DNA of 64,000 bases, taken from the NCBI GenBank assembly GCA_003008705.1, contig PDUO01000034.1, positions 186,001-250,000 of the forward strand, in the 5' to 3' direction. This DNA comes from Pezicula radicicola (taxonomy: Eukaryota > Ascomycota > Leotiomycetes > Helotiales > Dermateaceae). This document shows, piece by piece, positions 12,385 through 23,181 of the stretch. How positions within the stretch are numbered: the stretch's first letter is position 1; the number at the start of each line of letters is the position of its first letter. The position numbers and the translations under genes are program-made. The notes under the pieces are model-generated. The model was not told the DNA's origin, did not search any database, and was given only the letters and a program-made list of their open reading frames with translations.

Positions 12385-13476
12385 ATGGCCCACCAAACTC
12401 ACGCGCTGCCATGGAATACTCTCGCTTCCAACTACAAATATATGTTGTCATACAATCACGGACCTCCACCTCACCACAAGGAAATCCGTTTTTTGGGAAA
12501 AGAAAATGGAGCCAAAGAAATTGCATACTTTAGTCGCGCTTTTGCTAAGCAGATCCAGGAATTTGGTGTCAGCGAAAGAGCAAAATATGACTCCCAGGAG
12601 CATTATCAAAAGCGGGCCAGAACGTGGAAAAAGTCCATCCCCCCACAAGAAAGCGAAGCCGATGGAGAGAGAAACATACAACAAGTCAAGAAAAGAGAAG
12701 GAAAGAGCGAAATTGAAACTCGAATGGTGCATCCCCAACCAATTTTCCAGAGGTACTTCGTTAACCAAGACGACGGTTCGAACCAGGACTATTATCTCCC
12801 TTATGTGGATACTGGCACTAAGAACATCGAGCAATGGTTTGATGATGAGTACGCTCCAGACGTAGGCACAGGCGACTCACTAAAAGTCCTGATGATGGAA
12901 GCTTCTGCTGCGCCTCCTGCACTATCCTCCATGCCAACCTCGGAGATTACTCGCCAGGAGTTAATGCGGCAAAGTATGGATACAATGTTATTAATGGCCA
13001 ATCACCCCCAAATCAACCTCCTGAGCTTGCAGCATATGCATCACGGACATCACTTCGGAGTTAGCAGAGTAGCAGAAGAAGCACTGAAGGCTTACCTCTA
13101 TCTCAATCGGCTGGTTGCCATGAGAGAAAGCGGTTCCAATGTTTGTGATCCTGTCGACGGTACCCTGAGTCCGGTACGCCGGAACTATCACGATCTCCCC
13201 AGCTACCGCAGAATGCTATACAGTGTTACTGGAACGTACGATGGCGATGCGCAGAACTTGGTTCATCGAGAATTTTTCTTCACGAAGCCGATATCTAAGG
13301 ATCATAGAGTATATGATTGGGGCATTCCTAACAAAGACGTGGTGGCCGATATGGACGCTTTAAATGAGTACTTGAAAGGTGTATGGAGAATTATGGTAAC
13401 ATATGATGTTATCATCCGAGAAGCTGGAGCAGATCCTAGTTGGGAGCAAATGTGTAAGGACTTTCTTGGATTCTAG
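12385..13476 (+). CDS. Hypothetical protein, 363 aa, single exon
   Basis: An uninterrupted frame from ATG 12385 to the stop at 13476. I do not recognise the family. The protein is soluble-looking, with no signal peptide or membrane span. Residues 80-125 are strongly basic and charged (KKREGKSEIETR). The middle contains a His-rich stretch (QHMHHGHHFGV, about residue 215) and the C-terminus is Trp/Tyr-rich, ending WEQMCKDFLGF. Codon use and length argue for a real gene rather than chance. It is isolated between decayed sequence on the left and the aminotransferase on the right. It could also be an effector-like or lineage-specific protein, but nothing shows secretion. Confidence 0.6.
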   Translation: MAHQTHALPWNTLASNYKYMLSYNHGPPPHHKEIRFLGKENGAKEIAYFSRAFAKQIQEFGVSERAKYDSQEHYQKRARTWKKSIPPQESEADGERNIQQVKKREGKSEIETRMVHPQPIFQRYFVNQDDGSNQDYYLPYVDTGTKNIEQWFDDEYAPDVGTGDSLKVLMMEASAAPPALSSMPTSEITRQELMRQSMDTMLLMANHPQINLLSLQHMHHGHHFGVSRVAEEALKAYLYLNRLVAMRESGSNVCDPVDGTLSPVRRNYHDLPSYRRMLYSVTGTYDGDAQNLVHREFFFTKPISKDHRVYDWGIPNKDVVADMDALNEYLKGVWRIMVTYDVIIREAGADPSWEQMCKDFLGF

Positions 13477-14292
13477 TCTGTCAAATACGAATTTAGAAAT
13501 CTATAATTATGTTCTATTTTCACTTACAAGACTTCCCCCTAACTGATTGGAAGGCTGAGATTTCTTGACTATTTCGCGCTGCTGTACTAGATTCATTATG
13601 CCGGTATAATTCTTATGATTGTTTGTTTGTGGGAAATTCACAATGGAAAATACTACGTCACGCAAGCCTCTCTGTATAACAAAACAATCCTTCAATGCCT
13701 TAAGTTCTCTGACGTTAAGGTTAAAGCAGCATCTGCTTGCGTCTGGAGACTGACTAAAAAGGACCTAGCGAAAGAAAGAATAAAAATCAATCTTGAGTCT
13801 AGGGGTATTTTCTTTTGCAGTCTTTGCTTTCATCTTTAATATGATAATAGATTTAAGCGTGTAATCATAATAGTCAGACCTCGATACTTACTCAGAGCAA
13901 TTGTTTCAAGAGAGCAGTTGCTTAAACGAGACCAGAAGCGAGTGCGTGATTGAGAGTTAAAATCGCGTTAGATAGTTGCGTCCAATACTTGTAGTAGTGT
14001 GCCCGACATAAGTCCTAGCGAAAGCTCTCGGGAAAGAGGCTCTCCGCATATCAATCTCATGTTGTGTAATCGTTCGGCAGAACATTCACCCTCAGCTCGG
14101 AATACGTACCCGACTGGTGGGAAGCACAAGGTGAGGGTTTGTTGTGAGCCCCCGAGAACGGAGAGGCACAATTGGCCTTGTATAACTGACCACTAGAATC
14201 GGCGAATCTCCTATTTGGATTTGATCGACATTCATCTTTATCAACGCACTTGCAACCCCATAATTCGATCTACCACGACGATCTCTTGCACA
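13477..14292. other. Spacer and promoter of the aspartate aminotransferase gene
   Basis: No gene is supported. The plus-strand frame at 13615-13839 has no motif. The last 250 bases, before ATG 14293, are the likely promoter and leader of the aminotransferase. Confidence 0.5.
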
Positions 14293-15906
14293 ATGGCATC
14301 TTCAACGAGCATCTTCAAAGATGTCGCGATGGGTCCTAATGATCCCATGTTCAATCTTCGGCTTGAAACAATCAGTGATACATCTCCACAGAAGGTCGAT
14401 CTGGGCGCTGGGGTTTATCGAGATGAGCAAGGAAACTACTATGAACTGCCTGTTGTGAAGAAGGTGAATGGCGAAGAAGTTATACACCTGAATATCTGCT
14501 GACATCACTACCAGGCAAAGAAGCTGTTGGAGGCACAGAATCTCGGTCATGATGTATGGTGAACTATCCTTCTCATTTAGAAGACTATACTAACTGATAT
14601 AGTACGAAAGCACAACTGGCAATCCTGAATTCCTCAAACCGGCTCGGGAATTACTGTTCGGTCATTTAGCGGAAGGCAGAATTGCATCAGTGCAGACGGT
14701 TTCTGGTACTGGCGCAAACAATCTTGGAGCTGTCTTTCTACGCAAATTCCATGCGCAGTCAAGTGGTCACGTCTATGTCGGAATGCCAGCATGGGGAAAT
14801 TACAAACCGCTCTTTACACATGCCGGATTTGACATTGAGACATATCAACACTATGACTCGGAAACCAAGACTTTGAACTTTGGAAATATTCTAAAGGCTG
14901 TGAGGGAGGCACCAAAGAATAGCATCTTTGTTCTGCAGGGTTGCTGTCATAACCCGACCGGCATGGACTTGAACCCTGAGCAATGGAGGGAATTGACCAC
15001 TGCCATGAAGGAAGCTGGACAATTTCCCTTCGTAGGTGAGTTTTATGCTGTGCAATGAAGTTTGAATTCTGCTAATGATACACCCCTAGATATTGCTTAT
15101 CAAGGATTTGGAAGTGGCCTTGAAGAAGACGCTTATGGTGTACGCCATTTTGTTGAGCAAGGATTCGAGACAGTGGTAAATGTCATAAGTAAACTCTTAC
15201 CTACGTTGCTGACACACTTAGGTCGCCCAATCATTCTCCAAGAATATGGGCTTGTATGGTGAGCGAGTTGGGGTATTGCATGTGGTGGTTAACGATGCAA
15301 AAACTATGGAGAACGTCCATGATCAACTGAGAAGTCTCATCAGGTGGACATTCTCCTCTTCGCCCGCTTATGGTTCTCGCCTCGCAACGTTAGTCATGGG
15401 TCCTCAGCTGAAGGACGAATGGTATGATATGCTCTCCGAATAGACTCATCGGAGTTGTATTCTTTGCTGACAATAAGATTAAATAGGTTTGAGAACCTTG
15501 ATAGTATGAGAGCAAGATTGCAATACAACAGAGCAGAGCTCCACAAACTTCTCACGGAGACTTATCAAGTAAGTAAAGCAAATATATCTGACAATGATTT
15601 AATATCTGTACTAATGATTTTCTTAGACACCTGGAAAGTGGGAACACCTGATTAAGGAAAAAGGACTCTTCAGGTAACGTAATCAATTTTATCCAAATAG
15701 ATCACGGGCTAATGACTGAAAGCTACCTGACACTCTCTCCACAACAAGTCCAACGCCTCGCGAAGGAGTTCCACATTTATTTACCGGAAACCGGTAGGAT
15801 AAACGTGGCTGGCCTTAGTCCATCAACATTAGGTACGGTTGCTAGAGCTTTGGATTTAGTTGTGAGGGAGAAAACCGTTTCCGATAATGGTTTGTCAGTT
15901 CTATGA
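14293..15906 (+). CDS. Aspartate aminotransferase (PLP fold type I), cytosolic type
   Basis: Transfers the amino group between aspartate and 2-oxoglutarate. Eight exons: 14293-14463, 14515-14553, 14603-15035, 15090-15175, 15222-15421, 15487-15568, 15627-15673 and 15723-15906; every junction is in phase and the product is 413 residues, the usual family length. Motifs in order: MGPNDPMFNL near the start, VDLGAGVYRDEQG, TTGNPEF, SGTGANNLGAVF, CHNPTGMD (substrate and PLP contacts), the FPFVDIAYQGFGSG turn, and the PLP-binding lysine Lys250 in AQSFSKNMGLYGERVG. No mitochondrial presequence is evident, so the cytosolic form is favoured. The next genes are a regulator and an aldolase. Glutamate-aspartate transfer could serve general metabolism, and membership in the adjacent catabolic block is only possible. 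Exon 2 (39 bases) is a genuine micro-exon required by the frame. Confidence 0.93.
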
Positions 15907-16287
15907 ATTCTTGCCTGTTTCGGTGTTCTTCGCAATATGTAGCCGGCAGGAGTCGAATAGCTAAAATAGCAAGCGCTGAGATTTTCCGGTCGTTCTTACA
16001 CAAGGTAAATTTCCACACTAATTTTAACTGAAAGCGGACTTTATTTACAGAAATATCCTTGCTATTAACCTGCTTAACAAAAGATTAACATTAAGTTGGA
16101 AGAATTGCAACCTAAGGCATCATCCATGACCAGAGATCTCCCGTCGGAAGAAGCTTCCGAGGAACCTAATTTCAACGTCTCCAGGTTTTTACACAATGCA
16201 CAAACACCTCTTGCCCCAACCTTGAACACTTTGTCGTGATTACCGTATGATCGTTGGCCATGGTAATTTATGACAAGCACAGCCACA
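15907..16287. other. Spacer between aminotransferase and Zn2Cys6 gene
   Basis: Serves as 3' end of the aminotransferase and promoter of the regulator; no distinct signal recognised. Confidence 0.5.
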
Positions 16288-18878
16288 ATGAACAGATCCG
16301 ATACAAGTGCCAACCGAGTTAGGAAAAGGACTACCAATGCGTGAGTTTGGAAGGAAGAGGTCCTTCCTTATTTTGCAAGCACACTACTCACTCATTATGA
16401 CTAACTAACTACCCTGCTTGCTACTTCTGAAATGTCCTATTGACTGATGGAAATGGAACTAGTTGTCGACGATGCAAGAAACGGAAGGTAAAGTGCTCAG
16501 GTCAATGGCCTTGTCGAAATTGTGATGTCGGGAAACAGGAGTGCATCTTTGACGAGTCGGACAGACGGATGGTAGTTTCACAGAGGTACAGCTCATCCAA
16601 AAGTTGTTACTATTCTGTGCGGAGATGCACTAACGTTGGTTTCCTTGCAGGCATTTTCGAGATCTCCAAAGGAAAGCTGGGGAAATGCTCCCTGAGGGCT
16701 CTGCTTCTGGATCAACGCAAGATATTCAAAATGGCCAGACACAATCAACTCATGATGGTCCCATCAGATGTCGCCTTTCCGCAACATATCCTAGCTATCA
16801 CCAGACCGATGATAGTGTGGCTACACCTAATGATGTGGCTTCTGCTGCTACATTTATATCTAGGCCCTCGTCTGGCAATAATGTGTCTTCTGCACAAAAC
16901 ATGCGTGCTTCTCCTGACGATATCATTAATCCTTTGACTGCAACACCATCACGATATGCAACGGACCAGCAAGGTTCAAAAAGTAGAATGAACTTACCCA
17001 AATCCGATGCCCGCATTTTACTGATTACCTACAGGATATCTTGGCCACTCCTCAACCTGGTCCTTCAGTAGACAGGTTCGGCTGTTGGTGAGAGATTACG
17101 TAGAAGAGTTTAATCTCTATGACGAGACCACAGAGATTGAAGGTACATCATACAAACTCTCATTTCTCATGGAACGGAGACCCCCCAAGGAACCCATGAC
17201 AGATACGCCATCAAGAGACTTTGTTGAGTATATGCTTCACACTGTTGAATTTGGACTTGGTCCTACTTTCCACTTTTTTGACAAAGCTTTATTTCGAGAA
17301 TTTCTTGATATGCACCATGCCTCATGCATAAGCCGTAATGATGTGGAAGCATCTGAATTCCATCAACGACCTCCAGATCTGTGGTATGTGCAACTCTTCA
17401 TGGTCACAGCACTCGGGAAGTTATTTCTGGGAAGAAAAGCTACAGATTTTGGTCCACCAGGTGCAGATTACTTTCTTCGCGCAATGTATGCTTTGCCCAG
17501 CATTGCAGCACTATTCGTGAAGCCCATTCTTGCTATCGAGATATTATGCTTAGTAGCGTTATATCTTCAAAGTGCAAACATGAGAAATGCAGCGTATATA
17601 TATGTGAGTAAGCTTGTTGTCAGATCAAACTTTCGCTGACATCTCCAGATAGGCCAAGCAATACGGATAGCTCTTTCTAAAGGCCTGAATCGGCAAACGG
17701 ACCCTGAATATTTTACTCCGCAACAATACTCGCATAATACAAGGGTTTGGTGGAGTTTGTATTGCCTCGACAGAAAGCTGTCGATATTAATGGGTGCCCC
17801 ATTTGCACTGAACGATGAAGATATCAGTACCCCCTTGCCTGAAGGCCAAGATGCGGCATCACAAAGTTTGCAAATGAATATCGCGTTGTGTCGTCTGTCA
17901 GGCAAGGTCGTGGCGAGTAGGTCTGAGCCACAAGTGGAATTTAGTAAACTGCTAACTGCTCGGCAGCTGTATATAGGCTGAATGGATTTGTCGACAAGCC
18001 GTTCTTAGAGGGTGTACAAGACGTTCTTAAAACTATGACGGAACTGAATCCGCAACTTTCAATTAAAGTTCCGTTGTTTGGCACATTCCAGACCATATCA
18101 CGAAGCGCAGCAACATTACATCTCGCCTACCACCAGGTGATTTATAAGATCTCTTCCAAGAGCCGAACACCTTAAACTGACTGCCAATCAAGTGCGCGAT
18201 TCTAGCTATACGGCCATTGCTTTTCCATCTGGCGCAGAAAACTCTAGAAATGACAAAAGTTCAACAAAATCTAAAATCGCCTTCAGAGCCTGTTAAAGCA
18301 TTGCTGAATACTTGTATTGAGGCTGCGACAAATTCTTTAGAGATCTTAAAGACCTTGCATGACCAAGATTTAATAGGCACGTATATAGAATCCAATTACC
18401 AGTTTGTGGGTACTAACATACGACAGAACTTTTCCTACCCTTTGATTCCGAGGCCACTTTCTCATCTGCTTTCGTTATGACCTTAGCAAGAATTCTCACA
18501 CCAGAGGCCGCATCCACGCCAAGGTACTTTGACATCGCTAAAGCCATACTACACGATATGGCTTCTCGAGGCAACAAGCAGGCAGCTTCTTACGAAACAG
18601 AACTTCGCGAGCTACATGACATGATAGTACCATTAGAAACAAGAACCATCCAACACCAAGAAAACAATAATCACGCTGCACTCTCTCCCGGTACAGTTTT
18701 ATATACGGTCAGCTCGTTACCTACCAATACTTTACCAGTTACTTCAGAGATCAATACCATGCCGGGCTTCGAAAATGGTGCCATGCAAGAGGCTTTGGAT
18801 ATCCTTGGAGATGACTTTTACACTGGATTGAGCTTTGATGTAGTTGATGATCAGTGGTTCTGGGCAACTAGTGTCTAA
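16288..18878 (+). CDS. Zn(II)2Cys6 transcription factor with fungal-specific TF domain (frame apparently broken)
   Basis: Exon 1 (16288-16340) encodes RKRTTNA and splices to 16463, giving ACRRCKKRKVKC, then CRNC and a final Cys: a complete Cys6 binuclear cluster. Later exons: 16463-16585, 16651-17603, 17649-17920, 17977-18136, 18193-18380 and 18427-18878. The middle domain shows AYIYIGQAIRIALSKGL and VWWSLYCLDRKLS, hallmarks of the fungal TF regulatory domain. The reading frame shifts three times: near 16998 (after a CCC run), near 17068 (GG run) and near 18431 (TTTT run). Each shift is undone by a single-base change in the run, giving about 733 residues in all. It is therefore either a recent pseudogene or intact with sequence errors. 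Located 127 bases from the 3' end of the convergent aldolase gene, it is a candidate regulator of the catabolic block. Confidence 0.8.
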
Positions 18879-19005
18879 TATTAAGGTACGGAAGGTATGC
18901 AGGCCTTTGGAAGCCGAGGGTATAAAATCCGCTGGTATCACGACAACTTCTCGCCGGATTTAAACCAACGCATCGTAAACACGAATCATAAAGGCCCTAA
19001 ACACC

Positions 19006-19962
19006 TCAATCCTTCAAAGTCTGCAACATCTTCACGTTCCCCTTAGCAGCGCCGGCCAACAGACCAAAGTCCGAATTTCCCAGAACATATGTCGCACCAA
19101 GTCTGACCACAACTTCTCTCATTATGTCAGGTCGATCATAAATGCCAGCAAAACCAAATAGCTTCCCATGTTTCTTGCAAGCTTCACTAACCTTTTCTAA
19201 AGCCGATCTGAAATGGATATGGTCCCACTGTCCTTGAATGCCGAGCGCGAGAGAAAGGTCGTTAGCACCAATGAGCAACATATCTACCCCAGGTACAGCT
19301 GCGATGGCATCCATATTCTCATAAAACTCGCTGGTTTCGACCATGAGGCAAACAAGAGAACCACATGCGTCGAGTTCCATCATGATTGATGAGGCTGGCG
19401 TGGGTCTGTAATTAAAATGTGGCAAAGCAGCTGTGAGAGAGCGCTTTCCATTGACTTCTTTCTTGATATCGGGACTAGGAGCTGGAAATTTACAGATTTC
19501 GACGGCGGCTTTGGCCTCATCTAATCATCCATCTGTATCAGCCGGGGCTCTTCGGTCCCCCATAGTAACTGGATTGAAGATGACGTACCAGCAGTACTTA
19601 TGTGAGGGAAAATGACCCCCATTGCACCACCATCAAGAACTCGTTGCACAAATCCATTACCGCATTGATATGGAACGCGCACAAGGGGAGTAATTTCAGC
19701 CGTGAGAGCTGCGTCGCAAAGCTGACTGCACTTTTCAAGGGAAGTGTATGAGTGCTCGAGATCGATGAATAAAGAGCTGTAACCGGCGTTCTTGGCTATG
19801 GCGACGATTTCATTGGTAAGAACCAGTCTGATGCCAAGTGCCTGAGGTGCTTTTGTTAGTTTTTCCGCCTCAGCCTTTTGTTCTGGAGAGTTGGTATTAT
19901 CTTACAATGCTGGCCTTCTGTTGCGCTGCGTCCCTGAAGATATTGTTGATTAGAGTACCCAT
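19006..19962 (-). CDS. HpcH/HpaI-family aldolase (2-oxo acid class II aldolase)
   Basis: Metal-dependent pyruvate-type aldolase that splits 4-hydroxy-2-oxo acids; in bacteria the family completes homoprotocatechuate meta-cleavage. Three exons: 19962-19906, 19841-19589 and 19520-19006, product 274 residues. The start is the only upstream in-frame ATG (MGTLINNIF). Motifs: FIDLEHSYTSLEKC (catalytic and metal region), PLVRVPYQ, GGAMGVIFPHISTADEA, LMVETSEFYENMDAI (metal Glu) and LLIGANDLSLALG. Typical of fungal members, with no N-terminal targeting sequence, so probably cytosolic. Convergent with the Zn2Cys6 gene. Its promoter faces the AT-rich spacer to the right. Substrate is inferred only by family; 2,4-dihydroxyhept-2-enedioate-like or 4-hydroxy-2-oxovalerate-like compounds are options. 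Confidence 0.93.
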
Positions 19963-21421
19963 CTTGAGAGAGTGTTACTGAGCAGCTTAAAGCTCGTGGT
20001 CTGAGGTTTTGGTGATGAGGTTACGAGGAATGAACTTGGTTGTGTTTTCATCTCTTTGCAGTGGCTTTGTAAGGGTGGTGGTTGAATGATTGATCATGCC
20101 TTCCGTGTTAATATAAGGTAGGGCTGCTACCCTGCTCGGATGTGCTACGCGACGAAGTCCATGCTCGGCTCTCGTAGTAATTAGTGAATGTTATACAGCA
20201 TTTCAACAATACCAATTTTTCACATGTAAATCAGTTACTATGCTATTCTCAGCTCGTACATAGATTCTCGGTGTAGCTATCCGATTTGTAGTTATTGTTA
20301 GATGATGGTCAAGGGTGGTCTTGTTATGCTTGGCATATGCTCGGAATACCTATCCGAGCCGTGGATGCAGACTTCCTTTATTTGGACGTTGTCCGTTTTC
20401 GCTTAGATTTAATTTAAGAGTCTACCTTGATACTATATAAGGTACCTAGGTACCTTTGAAAAGTCTATTTGATAGGGTTTTCTATTAATATTAGGATTTA
20501 ATAACTTAGGAGGGATTAAGCAAGAAGCAAATTTAGAGTCCTATTTACACAGTAAAGGAATTAAAGTGGAAAAAGTCAATAACTAGGGGGTTAGAGTATA
20601 TCATATGTTATATCTAAATTAGAGGACTCTTATACCGTCTTATACTAGACTTATAAGACGAGGCGATTCTAAAATATGTGCTCATCTTTTATCATTTTAA
20701 GGTAAGGAACTATCCGTTGCATTGGTAAAAGGTTATAGATTGTACTTGTAATATTATAAAAATATAGACAAAAGCCATTTCATTGATGTTGCATACCTAT
20801 CTGGTGCAGCTTGTTTATTATGGTTAAATGCAATGTTCTAGACATGTCAGACAAAGTCTAGTGAATGCGAGGGCTTTTAAACTAGCTGTAAAACTAGGCT
20901 AGATTCTTTTTGTTGCTATTTTATTTTGTAGTGTCAACATAAAAAAGCCTGAACACGCAGAGTATAGACCCCTTCTGTCTCCAAGCTTTGTTATCAGCCC
21001 CTGGGGCTTTCTGTTGTCTGTCTGATTATTTTGTTTGAGTCTGCAGCCGATTCTGTACTCTAATAGCTCAAATTATACTCAACTATGTTTGCAAATTTGC
21101 CGAACTGGACGAGTGATAAGTGACAAGCACGGAGGACCACGCTTGTCCTCTCCTCCCGAGGCGTTGTAAAGCTATTACAAACATAAAGTATAAGTGTATA
21201 TCTCTGGCCATGTAACTATCTATTATGCAGGGAACAGATAGAGATAACAGACGAAACTTAGGTCGGAGCACTTGACTGTACAACTCGTGGAGATCCTTTG
21301 ATCAAAGTACATTTCTGCATTTCTATAAACCTCTCAACTATGACATATCATATAAAGTCCCATCATTCTTCCATATTCTTCCCTTTGTATCACCTCGAAC
21401 CTGCAAGTTCTCAATCAAATC
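19963..21421. other. AT-rich spacer
   Basis: Contains the promoter of the aldolase gene (about 19963-20150), then AT-rich DNA without genes (20400-20960). A perfect 18-base palindrome lies at 20439-20456. I recognise no element ends. Confidence 0.5.
20439..20456. repeat. Perfect 18-base palindrome
   Basis: AAGGTACCTAGGTACCTT reads the same on both strands. It sits in AT-rich non-coding DNA; no role assigned. Confidence 0.85.
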
Positions 21422-22255
21422 TCAACCAGCGTTCCGTGGATGCTTGTCAGCGATATGTCGCTTCAAATTATCCTTCCTTGTAAAACCATGCGGTTTCCCG
21501 CGTCCAGTATCGCAGTGTGGGTAGGGACAATGGTATCGGCGCCCATTGTGTTTAGCCTGGTGTCGTTTGAGATCCTTTGTTGATGAGAAAGAGACCAGCT
21601 TACTTGAGCATGTAGACTCCAAGCATCTGTGAGGTTTGGAGTGGTTCTTCATATGCCGACTAGTCAATGTTAGTTTAACCACAACAGATTAATTTCGATC
21701 AAATCCGGTGTTGAAGAAGACTTACTTGAGCTTATGACGATGGGTGAATGTCTTCTCGCAGGTGGGATAATCACAAGGCCAGTCTTGGGCCAAAGATTTC
21801 GATTTTAATTCCGATCGGCAAGTAGATTCTTGGGTGGGACTCTGTTCTTCAGATGCTGGGATTGGTGTTGAATCAGAATAAGCAGGCTTCGGAGTCGATG
21901 CCGGTGAGAAAGCCGTCATAGGTGTACTCCAATCCATAGAACTTGGCTCGGTAAACCATTCCGCAGAGAGCCTGTCATCTAATCTCCCTCCAGCATTCCA
22001 ATCAAGACCCTCAGGCCACCAATTATGTTCAAAAACCTCCTCAGGACTTGCCAGCTCAAGCCCTAGTCCGCCAAAGTCGTGTTGTTCAAGACTCTCCAAG
22101 GAGCTTTCAAGCCCGTTCGACAAAGAAATATCCTCAAGGCTAGCGTAGGACCTTTCTTCGAAACAGCTGGTTGGGTGTCGAACGTGTTGATCTTCAAATA
22201 TTTGAAGATCAAGACGTTCGATAACGTATAGACTATGCCATTCTCGTGAAATTGT
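21422..22255 (-). CDS. C2H2 zinc-finger protein, three fingers (5' end unresolved)
   Basis: The minus-strand frame is open from 22255 to 21726, then GT-AG intron 21725-21660, then exon 21659-21422. The joined sequence gives three adjacent C2H2 fingers: CDYPTCEKTFTHRHKLNRH, then HRCLESTCSSKL with KDLKRHQAKH, then YHCPYPHCD with DNLKRHIADKH. The preceding 130 residues are acidic and Pro/Ser-rich, as in activation domains. There is no ATG in the open frame, so the start lies in an upstream exon, probably across the intron-like GTAAGC at about 22373. The 5' part contains a long palindrome (22178-22221), and a diverged copy of this 5' region lies 600 bases upstream. Fungal proteins of this architecture are nuclear regulators. 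Its neighbours suggest, but do not show, a role in the catabolic block. Confidence 0.75.
22178..22221. repeat. 44-base near-perfect palindrome
   Basis: Centre between 22199 and 22200. The inner 26 bases (22187-22212) are perfectly palindromic; the arms then extend to 22178 and 22221 with a single mismatched pair at 22186/22213. It lies inside the open frame of the C2H2 gene. It could form a hairpin or a large dyad operator. Confidence 0.95.
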
Positions 22256-23181
22256 TCAAGTGCGGAGACAACGTCGGTCTCCGCTAAGAAATTTAGATTG
22301 TAGTAGGAACTATTAACTATGCATTAGTAATCCCGTTCATATATGGAATGAGTTTGAATTATGCTTACATAGTTCGTCCGATGACGAAGGATTGTGGAAC
22401 TGAAAAGCCAATATGGGTTTTGCGGAGGGTTAAGTACTTTGATGGGAGGCCTCTTCAGCCTTTTTTTTGGTCGGCCTCCCATGGAGGGCCTCATTAAGAT
22501 GGCGTTGTGTGTTGGTCGGGTGCAGCAATTTCCAGGTTCTTCATGCAGTCAGCTCAAAAATGCGATGCTGCTATTGGGCCAGGCATGCGAGGCTTCGGTG
22601 TATGCGACATCCGTGTAAGGTTCATCACTTTTACTGGTACCATAGACCAAATGTGAGGCCTCATAATTTTTCTTTTGAGAAAGAGACCATTGAGGATCGC
22701 TGATGCAGGCAAGAAGTTGATAAGAACATAGCTGTCTGAGAAGCAGGTTCGCTAAGCCAGCCAGACTTGCTAGCTACTGGTAGGAGTCATTACCAACTTA
22801 ATCTTCGTTCGAAGATCTAAGATCAAGTCGTTCGAAACTATCCTAACTACTATGTCATTGTCGCGAAACTGTTTTAGTGCGGAGACAACGCTCGTCTACG
22901 CTAAGAGCTTTGAATTCTAAGTTTTATAGGAACTATGACTTACCACAGCCTTGTGCAATCCCGAAAGGCCATATGAAAACAAAGGTCTACACTAAAGCAA
23001 ATACAATTGCAACTAAAAGAACTATGTGGCATAACAAATATAGTAAAAACTTTGATTACTATTTTCTAGCTGTCTTATTAAATTCATAAATCTAATAGAT
23101 TTTATAGATAGTCTAATATTCGTATATTATTCGACGAGAAATTCATACACTTTAGTGAATCACGAACACATCCGCATAGGC
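22256..23181. other. Spacer holding a diverged duplicate of the C2H2 gene 5' region
   Basis: Bases 22806-22975 resemble 22196-22395 in the same orientation: shared blocks include GTGCGGAGACAACG, GGAACTAT and a similar GTAAG splice-like junction. The copy has stop codons in the corresponding frame. An inverted repeat of 10-base arms (ATGGGAGGCC, 22442-22451; its complement at 22473-22482) lies between the copies. No other gene is supported. Confidence 0.55.
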
